From Collinsella aerofaciens (GTDB lineage: Bacteria; Actinomycetota; Coriobacteriia; Coriobacteriales; Coriobacteriaceae): a stretch of 64,000 nucleotides of DNA. The notes below the pieces were generated by a model that saw only the letters and a list, made by a program, of their open reading frames with translations, was not told the DNA's origin and did not search any database. Below, piece after piece: positions 18,504 to 28,300 of this stretch; position 1 is the stretch's first letter, and the number at the start of each line of letters is the position of its first letter. Made by a program: the position numbers and the translations under genes. The stretch covers positions 62,001 through 126,000 of the forward strand of contig NZ_CABJFS010000005.1 of assembly GCF_902364945.1 (NCBI RefSeq). Reading direction: 5' to 3'.

Positions 18504-18908
18504 CTATTCCGCCTTTTTAACGCGTGGTTTACGACCGCGCGGCTTGTCGACCAGCGCATCCGCGCCGCCGTCGCGATACTGGCGGCACCAAGCCTTGACC
18601 GAAGACTCGCTGGGAATCTTATGCTTGACCATGGCCTCGCGAACCGTTAAGCCGTTTTCCAAGCGGTCATTGACCACGGCGAGCTTAACTTCGTACGAAT
18701 AGGTGTGATGATGCGAACCGGCATTGAGAACAGCATCGACACCGCCCACGGCATACGCGCGCGCCCACTGACGAGCCGTGGCCTGGGGAATGCCAAGCTC
18801 CGCGGCGAGGGCGCGATGACCGACCCCCTCTTGGAGGATCTCGACGGCGCGCTGCCTGACCTCGGGCGCATGCGTGCGAGTCCTTGTTGCTTCTGACATA
18901 CCTGCCAC
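18504..18908 (-). CDS. IS3-family OrfA-like helix-turn-helix protein, orphan
   Basis: 134 residues with two helix-turn-helix units: one about residues 15-50 (RQRAVEILQEGVGHRALAAE ... PQATARQWARAY) and one about 72-108, ending in DALVDKPRGRKPRVKK. This resembles the OrfA (InsJ-type) DNA-binding subunit of IS150-like transposases. There is no orfB and no terminal inverted repeat next to it, so it is either a remnant or a domesticated DNA-binding protein. Start at GTG 18908, which has GAGG 7 bases upstream; an ATG three codons later is possible. A small hairpin (GCGCCCCCGTGGGCGC) follows the stop. Confidence 0.75.
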   Translation of the reverse strand: MAGMSEATRTRTHAPEVRQRAVEILQEGVGHRALAAELGIPQATARQWARAYAVGGVDAVLNAGSHHHTYSYEVKLAVVNDRLENGLTVREAMVKHKIPSESSVKAWCRQYRDGGADALVDKPRGRKPRVKKAE

Positions 18909-18911
18909 TTC

Positions 18912-19190
18912 TTAGCCTCAACCGTTAATCTGCTTTCTTACGTGCATGTTAGATAGTAGCATTTTGCTGTTCCCGCGTAACAGTTAATTGAAAATCGCAA
19001 CGGCGGTATCTGGGCATTTGCTATTTATTCGCGACATTTCTTTACGTTTAATTTACGCAGCTAGTTAGCTCGCAGCTCATTGAGGGTGTTTTACCAACCA
19101 GATTGGTATCTTTTTGTTTGGCTGGTATGGTTTGTGTAATTATTAACCCCTCTTCAGCCCGCACCTACATGTCAACTTTCCACTTACTTT
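18912..19190. other. AT-richer intergenic region
   Basis: No gene seen. The stretch is much richer in A/T than its surroundings and holds the hairpin TACCAA-N5-TTGGTA (19092-19108) followed by CTTTTTG, which could end a plus-strand transcript. The promoter of the orphan helix-turn-helix gene should lie in its left part. Confidence 0.4.
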
Positions 19191-19271
19191 CCAGCTTTCC
19201 ACCTAGCTTTCCAGCTTTCCACTTAACTTACCACCTAAGGTGGAAAGCTGGAAAGCTAGGTGGGAAGCTGG
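19191..19271. repeat. Long inverted repeat of CTTTCCA units
   Basis: The 32-base arm 19191-19222 (CCAGCTTTCCACCTAGCTTT...) pairs with 19240-19271 with one mismatch around a 17-base loop. Each arm is itself built of repeats of the unit AGCTTTCCA(C). Lies just past the giant surface gene. Confidence 0.8.
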
Positions 19272-19300
19272 GGCAGCAGCAGGCCAGGAGAACAAGAAAA

Positions 19301-19328
19301 GGGGCGGCAACCGGGTGGTTGCCGCCCC
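19301..19328 (-). terminator. Terminator of the surface-protein operon
   Basis: GGGGCGGCAACC (19301-19312) pairs perfectly with GGTTGCCGCCCC (19317-19328); read on the minus strand it is followed by TTTTCTT. It lies 26 bases past the stop of the 3,586-residue gene. Confidence 0.85.
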
Positions 19329-19354
19329 CTTTGCGAAGCTAGTTGGCTTCGGAA

Positions 19355-22300
19355 CTAGTGGTCGATGCCGTTGAGGTTCACCCTCGTGAGCGTATAGGTC
19401 ACATAGTCGGGCGATTGAGGCTTTGCGCTCGCCACGTCACCCTTAACCAGGCTCGCTCTCATTACCAATCGATAGTTCGCGTAGAACTGCTCACGCTGTT
19501 CGACCTGCGTGTTGACCTTAACGGTAAAGGGCAGGCTAAACGTAGTGTCACCGTTCTGCGTTTTGAACTTGCCATTCTCCTTCGAGTCAGTGAAGGTGAT
19601 CGTGCTACCGGAGGGAGCGACCGCGGCAAGCTTACTCTCCGTCACTGTTACGTAGTTGGAGATATCATCCGTTACACTCTCATACGTGCCGTCGGTTCCG
19701 CGGCGCTGCAGCTCGAGCGTGTACACAACAGAGTCGGCATTTGCAATTGCCTCGGCGGCGTTGCTAAGTCCACCCAGTTCATACGTGGCACCCAGACCAA
19801 TCGTGCCATTCGCGATCGGACGTAGGTCGTCCACGTTAATACCAAGCTGCGACTTATCTGGCGCAGAAAGCGTAATGGTCGTATCACCCGTGTCCATGCG
19901 ATAGTACCCGACGTTACCGGGCTTCGTCTGCGTCAGGCTCGAGGTATTAAGGCCTTCCTTACGCGTCGAAAGCTTGGCAGTATAGGACATCTTGGTACAG
20001 GCGTCCTCGCCAGACTGCTTGGACAGGGAGATAACCTTGTTGCAGCCGTCCGGCGTAAGGCGAATCTCTTCCACCACCGTGTGCACGGTAAAGGATCCGT
20101 CCGTTGCGATCTTGCGGATTCCGGCGAGGTCATGGTCGAGCGTGAGCTTCAGCGAATCATCGCCTGTATCCGTCACGGTCTGCGTGAACGCAGGCATCGA
20201 AGCGTCACACGGCTCCCAATCGCCGCCATTCCACCTGTAGTTCTGACCGCCGATGGCAACATAAAACTTCGCAATTGCCGAGGTTCCGCTCGGGAAACTA
20301 CTTACTCCCATTAGGTTGTTGTTGGCGCCATAGCGACACAGCGATGTATCGAGCTGATAGAACAGATGGTCACTCTCTGTATAGTATTGGCTCGGGCTAA
20401 ACGTAACCCTATCTTTGACGTCAAGAGAAAGCACGTAGGCGGCACCGTCCTCCGACTTCGAAACCGGAATGCGCGCCGCATTTTTATTGTCGACTACACT
20501 CTGCTCATAATTGGACAAGATGCTGTATGTCGATGCCGTACTGTTTTGATTATCTTCGCCACCGGTGCGCAAGACGTGATGCAAATTCCAAGATATGCGG
20601 GCACCCGAAGAATTTGAGTCAATAGACGAAGCCGTAAAACCGTTGATACTAGCTTGCGTCCCGCCGTCGCCCGACTTAGGCACGTTGACAACTAGGTAGA
20701 CGCTCTCCGATGCACGCTTCTCTCTGCCGGTATCCTTCTCCTTAGGTACCTTTAGCGTATAGCGCTTGTTGCTGGGAACGTTAGCGCCCGCAACCTTAAA
20801 CAGCGTCCACTTGTCTCCGATCTTCGCCTTAGCGGTCGCCTCTGCCTCGTTTTCACACGCAACCCATGTGCCGGCGCCATCCTTTGTGGCCGACACACCC
20901 AAGATCTCGCTCAGCCATCGCTCCTGATATGGATTGCCCGCAGAATCCTCAAAGCCGGCATCTCCGCTCAGGGAAGCGCTCGTTGCGCCGCCTTCGCCCA
21001 CCGTATAGTGATATTCCCTGCCACCGGCCTTGCCGTCAACGTTCGCATCGACGAGCGTAAGCTGGGTGCCCTGGGGCAGCCTTCCGTCGGCACCATTGAA
21101 GAGGATGCTCTTGCCGAGCCCCTTCATCGAGCCGCCAGCAGCCATATAGCTGTCCCAGCCAAAGTCGACTTCCGTCCCATTGGCAGAATTGTATGTCCAG
21201 GTAAGCAGACCCGTCATCGGCTCGCCAAAGCTCGTAAGCACGTGTGCATCTCTTCCAAGGTTAGCGTAGTCGCTTTCTTTAAATTTAGTGCCGTAATCAT
21301 ACGTTGCAGTGAAATCAATCTCGAGCTTGCGCTTAACGATGATCGGCACCTGAACGTTGTAGCTCTGACCCGCCTCGGTAAAGGTAACGGTCAGGAGCGT
21401 AAAGCGACCTTTGCCGTTGTCCCAATCGGAGCTTGGGCTAAACGACATGTTCTTTTTACCGTTGTTCACCACACGAAGTGTGGGATTGCTCGACGCACCA
21501 TCGTCCTTAACGAATACACCGTTCTTGAGTTGGAACACCTCCGCCTTGGCCGTCACGTGCGGATTGGTGCCATTCTCGTTATTCAATCTGCAAGCGTCGG
21601 AGAAGCCGCCGTTCGTGATGATGTTTAGATAGCTCTTGACCGTCGTATTATCGGTACCCGAGATCACCAAAACGGGAAAATCCGTTGCAACCTTGCTGTC
21701 GCTTGCATCGTTATTCGCATTGAACATGCTCGCCACGGATTTGGCGTTATAGCTCGACGTATTTTGATAGGCGCCATCGTCATTGATGCCGCCGATGTTG
21801 GTGTAGGTGTAACGGTTGGCAACGCCGGGGCTCGACGGATTCTGGATGGCCGTGGCAAGGCCAACGTTCATGCCGTCGCCGAACAGATAACGGCCGGCCG
21901 TGTCAGCATCGGAGGCGCGCACAGCAAGGCCACTCGTCGGACTCGTCGTGACGTAGGGCGAAACGGCCGCCGTCACATTGCCGTTCGCAGCATCGTTGCC
22001 ATACAGTGTCGCGCCCTTGGCATCGGAAAGCTTGTCTTCATAGGCAGCAAATGCGATGTATGACTTTTTGTTCACCTTTTTAAGGTCGTCGGTGCCGGAA
22101 GAATTGCGCATCAGCTTGAGCGATTCACTCGCACTGTTTGGTCTAATGGCAATTCCTGCGACAAAAACGTTGACGAGATCAGCGGATGAACTATTTCCGA
22201 ACAAATATCCCTGGCTAGTTTGCGCCCCAAAGATATTGCGATCCATGAGCACGTTTACGAGCCTAAATGAGCCACGGCCATCGCCAGACACGCCACCAGA

Positions 22301-25300
22301 ACAACTTCCCAGCGATGAGTTCCATGCAGCGTTCTTGCTACCGGTAAAGTTATTCTCGCCAATGGTCGAATTCAAAAGCGTGACAGAGTTCGCCGTGTTA
22401 CCGATCGAGCCAACAACACCACCAGAATACGAACCATCGACGACCAGTCCAGTGATAGTTGAATTCTTGACCTCGAGGGCACACCCACCTTTCAGATCAC
22501 CGATTAAACCGGCAGAGCACTCACGAGCACCAAGATAGATGTCTTTTATTACACAGCTATCGAACTTAAATGCACCGCCCGAAGCCGCTTCGCCGACTGC
22601 ACCAGCAACGTACTTAAGATTATTCGATCCTCTAACACCAAATACCGTTTTACTCTGCACGTCGCCTTGGATGCACAGATTGTAGACAGACACGATTCCA
22701 TTTTCGGACCTTCCGATAAGGCCGCCGGTCCCCTCGGTCGCGCTCGATGCTGCCGGCTGAAGCGTGACATTGCTGATCTCCGCCTTTCCGGCACCCTGCG
22801 AAGGCGTTCCAGCATCATCGGTGTTCACCAGGAAACCACCTCCAGCAAGACCCACGACACCGCCGGTCCTTGCGTTAGAAGCAGTTGACATAATCGTGGA
22901 ATTCTTGGCAATAGGCGTGCTCGCCTTTGTCCAAACGCCACCAGCGGAATTTTGGTTCAGCTTGCCGACGAAGCCGCCGACGTTTTTCACGCCAGAAATG
23001 TCCATGTTGCTATAAGAGCAATCGTAAAGCTTGACCGGAGAATAGCGCGTGTTCGAATTTGAGGTGTCATTACGATTCACCAGCAAAGTTGTATCTTTAT
23101 CAGTCCTGCGGCTACCATAGCCGGATGCGCCGAGCAATCCGCCAGCGTTATTGGGGCCATTCACCCTGCAGTTATCCATGGTAATTCCTGCATATTTGCC
23201 GTAATCTGCCAGCGAGCTCGCGTTCGCCGTAGTACCCGCAAGCAGACCGACGCCAACCTGCTCATTACCCGCACCACTGGGGGCGCCGGCTGCATTGATA
23301 TACGTAAGAGAAATATTGCAGTCATCGAACTTTAGGTTCTGGACGGTATAGCCACCGTTGCCCGCAGCAGCAGCGCCGTCCGTTGCCGAAGTGCCGATGC
23401 TCTCCCTCACGTTGGTCGAGGCGTACGTTACGGTGCCAAAGAGAGCGCCCACTCCGGTGAGTTTGTAATTATCGTCGGCGTACTCCGTGACCCCATATAC
23501 CTTGCTGGCCGCCTTGCTACCGACCTTTATTTTTGCACCGTTGCCGTTGATGCACGCAACAAGCGGCACGATTCGATCGCGGTCGGCGCCCTTACCGGAT
23601 GCGCATGCGTTTGAGTAGTAGCGACCCGAAAGGCCCGTGTAACCCGTACCGTAAGGCGTCATGTCATAATCAATGTCCTTGTCCGTGTTCACGAACCGCA
23701 AATCCATTCCCGAGACCTGCGCGGCACAGATGTTGCCCGTCTGCCACGTGGCATACTTCGATACCAGGTAGGGAGAGTTAACATCCAAGCCATCGCCTGC
23801 ATAGTCGAGAGCGTTACCCTCCTGGATACCGGGGCTTTTCATGTCATCGTTTTTCGCATTAGCAAAGTCGTCAGCGGCACTCGCCGGCCTTCCAACATGT
23901 GTATAGCTCGCGTTGCGAACTTTGCCGTATTGTTGGTTGCCGAATTTGTACATTCCCGTTGCGTTGCCGCCACCCATGTAGGCACGCGAGCCCGCATACG
24001 TTCCATACGCATCGTTCGTGGTATTCGTATTCGCCGAACCACCAGCCGCGCCGCTGCTGATAATGGCCGAAAGTACGAGCAGTCCCTGCGAGTCATTGAC
24101 GGTTGTGGTTATGGCGAGGTTATTATTGGTGCCATCTCCCCTATAGCGGCCCTGTGTTGCACCTGTCTCGATGCAGTTCGTTTTCGAAGTATCAAGATTG
24201 TTCACCTTGTAGTTGCGATCAGTGTTGTTGAGTCTCTTGCTATCGGCAAGCTCGCTGAACGCATAGCCGTCGATTACGCGGCCAACATACGGGTTGTCAT
24301 AGAGAGAGGCGCCGGTGCCATGCCAGTCGTTGAGAGCACCATCTCTGTGCGAAGAGTTGCGGAAAATGACGCCACCACCCGCAACAGCACCAACGTAGCC
24401 ACCAACGGGCACAAGGTGCGCACCGCCGCCATTATCGCCTGCCGCCCCAGCAACGCTAAAGCCAGCATCCGTATTCACCGACACGCCATCGATGATATTG
24501 TCACCGCCCATGATGCAACCGATCACGCCGCCAAAGAACGCGCCCGGCACACCAGAACCAGATGTATCTTTACTCTTATATGCAATTGAGGCTGGCGTGC
24601 CCGAGTATTCAATATTCAGGTTGCTCACAACGCTGCCGTAGCTATACCGGATCAATCCGGAAAGCGCGCTTGCGCCTTCGGTCTTGTTTATCTTGATGGT
24701 CGCTAAACCGCTGCTTCCCAGGTCGCCAACAACAACCCCTCTGAACGGGTTGCTCTGATTGCCCAAACCCTGGAAGGCGGTGGTATCGAGCACAAGCGTA
24801 TTGGTACCATTTCCCTCGCTATCAACCGGCTCGATACTATAGTAGGCGCTTTGGAGATAGCTGTGCATCGTCGCATCGTCTAGCGCGTTATTGGGGTCAG
24901 TGGCACCTTCCCCCGTCTTCTTCTCCCACTTTTTTTTCGCCTGTTTGTAGATGTACGTCACTTCGTTTTCAGGCTTCTCACTGGACGAACGACGCTGACA
25001 TAGCTCTTCCTGATTGGCGGCAATCGTTACTTCCCAACCGTCGATTGCATTTTGCGTGTTGATATACTCAGCAACCGTGTTGAGCTCTGATGCTTTAGTT
25101 ATGGCATAGGGATCGCCATAGGTACCGCAGCCCGTCGTAAGCTTGGGCACACGCTGGTTAACTTTGATTTCGTGGTATTGGACTTTGTTTTCGTTGACAT
25201 TGCCCTTTTTCACATACGGGAGATAACCACCGAATTGCGGAGTATCCGCATTTGCCTCTTTGTTGTCAACGGTGACGAGGCCAGCGGGGGTCCCATAGGT

Positions 25301-28300
25301 GCTCTCGTCGTAGTACCAGAGCTGCTTACCGGAGTATTCGCCCTTCGAGTCGATCTCGCTACCGAATGTGACCTTCTCGTTCGTCTGGTCATCCTTCATA
25401 AAGGTATACACCGCAGAGCCAGTCTTGCCCTCGCCGTAGCCAAAGCTCTCAAGCAAGCTTGCGCGGGTGAACATCGCGTTATCAGTTGCACTGGGGAGGC
25501 TGATCGCGCTGAATGTTGCCGTCACCTGGTCGGCCGTACTGCCCACACCAAGCCTACCGAACAGTGATGTCGCCGCCTTGGTGTCGCCCCCATACCCCTT
25601 GGTTGAGATATTAGTTGCGTTCAGATTCACGTACGTCTGCATCTCGTTGATGAGCAAAGGCGCGTAGTCAGTTTTATCGGTTACGCCATCGACGGTCAAG
25701 CCATCAAGCGTAAGATTATCTATAGAGATCTGCTTAACCGAAGTCGAAGACCCGTAAATATAGCGGCACACCAAAGCACCGGACGAGCTTCCCGCATCTT
25801 TTACAAGGGAGCCCACGGTACCGCCCAGCGTGACATTGTTTACCGTAAGGTCGCCCGCATGGGTTCGAATGAGCCCACAATGCATGTTCTCGTGCTGCGT
25901 CGCTTCGCTGTTCTTCTTGTTGCCATTTTGCTCTGCTTTGATTTTGGAATAATGGAACTTGATGTCGGCATTTTTCACCGTCACCTTGGAGCCACTAGCG
26001 GGATTACTGGGATAGAAGCTATATCCATTCATGTCGATAGACACGCGTGTGCCATCGTTCGTGCCAATATTGTTTCCTTGGAAAATCTGCTGGTTTCCCG
26101 GAATGATATAACTCCGAATATCGCTGGGCGCATACAAATATGCGCACCAGAGCAGCAAGTACTCCGGCGAGTCCATAAAATTCGCCCTGCTATTATTCTC
26201 GGGATTATTACCCACCTTCGCATATGCCTTATCGAGGTTGTAGTAATACCTCGTCCAGGCATTCGTGTTGTGGTTCTTGCCGAAATCAGAACGGTTGTGA
26301 TAGCTGTTGTCGCTTCCCTTCTCGCCGCTCATGTCGAGCTTACCCTCATTAACGTCGTCTTTGGTATGCAGAGAAACGACCGTGTTCCATTCGCCGTCCA
26401 TGAGCTTGCTGCCCGGCTTTACGCCATTGCCCACCCACTCGTCGAAGGTCGTTATATCGGGTGCCGTAATCTTGATACCAGAAACTTTGTATGCAGTTCC
26501 CCAATATGCCCTATCTTCCAGGTACAAACCCGTATAGGACTCGGAGCCATATACTCCAGAAGCCACCTTACTGCCGCGGCCAACGAGCAGACCAAGCGTT
26601 GTAGCGCTCTTGGCATTGATGGTGGCACCCGAAAGATCGATGGCGTAGTTGTTGATAACCCATTGACCGCTGGCTGCATATACGAGCCCGCCGAGTTCAC
26701 CTGAGCTGTTTGCTGTTATGGAAGCGTTGTTCGTCTTGAGAGCATACGTACTGTCGCTAGTGTTTTTGCTGCTATCCCCGATGGTGACAACCGTATTGCC
26801 CCAGCTGTAGCCCAAAAGACCGCCAGCGCCGCTCTTCGCGTCACCGTTCTTGCCAACGGTCATGCTGAACGAATTGAACGTAAGTCCTGTGATGTTGACG
26901 TTGGTCGCATTCGCCGCGATGCCCTGAGTGATGCAGCCGATAAGGCCGCCAATCTGGGATTTCTTATTGCTCGCGCTGTCGCCCGCGGTAATCGCATTTT
27001 CACCCGCGGGCGCGTCACCGACCTCGAGACTCGCCACGTTAACGATAGCGACAACGTCCGCCACATAACCGACAGCGCCGCCGATGCATGTGTTGCCGTT
27101 GAGAGTAGCGCCCGTTTTGACGGTCGCTTGTGCCTTTGTGCTGCCGCCCGTGTTGCTGCTACTGAAAGTAACGGTTCCGCCGCCCCTCACGCTACCCGCA
27201 ATGCCGCCGATGTTGACATCGTTTCCGAACGAATCGTCGCAGGTAATAGCCGCGTTGCACATAACGCTGTTGAGCGTTGCGTCACCCGTGATAGTTGCCG
27301 CAAGCGAGCCAGCGTCGACGCCTAAGCCGTTATCGAACTTCATAACGCCATCGACGGTAAGGTTATTCACCGTCGCGCCACCGCCGATAGCGGCAAAGAG
27401 GCCCAGACGGCTGTGCCGGTAAATCTTGCCATTGCCGTCGGACGTATCGTTGGACGCAATCGCATTATCACCGCGTATGCCGTACGGCTCGCCAACACCA
27501 AGGGTGATCGTATGGCCATTGCCATTAAACGTTCCCTGAAATATCTGAAGATTACTGGCGTTATCGAATCCAAGGCCTCCAATGCCCGTACCCAACAGAT
27601 TAATGTTAGCGCTGAGGTTAATGGTCACATTGGACCCCAAGAGCTGACCCCTATTGTCAGGGTTTAATCCGTAAACGCCGTTCCAAAGTGCACCAAACTG
27701 AAGCGAGAGGGCAAAGCATGCAAAGTCCTTCTCGCTCGTAATCGTCAGCTCTCTGTTGCCGTCGTTCCAGCTCCTTCCATAGCCAACTTGCCAGCTCCAG
27801 TCCGTAGTCGAAGGCCCCTCAAGCTCGTGTTTATCCATATTGATTTTGATGAGGTCTTTTCTCAGCGTGTGCCCATCAAGCCTAACGATCTCACCATAGC
27901 CGCAACCAGCGTTTTGATCGCTACCCAAGTCATCGATTTTCGTCGCAGGACAACGCTTATAAGCCCAGCAATCGGCGTTGTCGGCATCTGCAGGAACACT
28001 ATCGCTTCCCGTTCCGCGAGCAAACACGAGCGTCGGGTTACTCGAGCTAACGTTCGTGATTTGAGAAACAACCTTCTTGTAGGTAAAGCTGTTATCGGGA
28101 GCAAACTTCATGCCCGAAAAATCGGTCACGCCGCCCAAACGAATCGCAGACCCCCAGCTTTCAGCGGCAATTCCCGCGCCGTTTTCAATCGCACCTTCGT
28201 TTTTGACGGTCACCCCATTGATATCGGCAATGCTCCTGTTGTCAATGCAGCCCGCAACACCACCGAACCCCTTGCTCGACTGAAGCAGCTTGGTGCAGTT

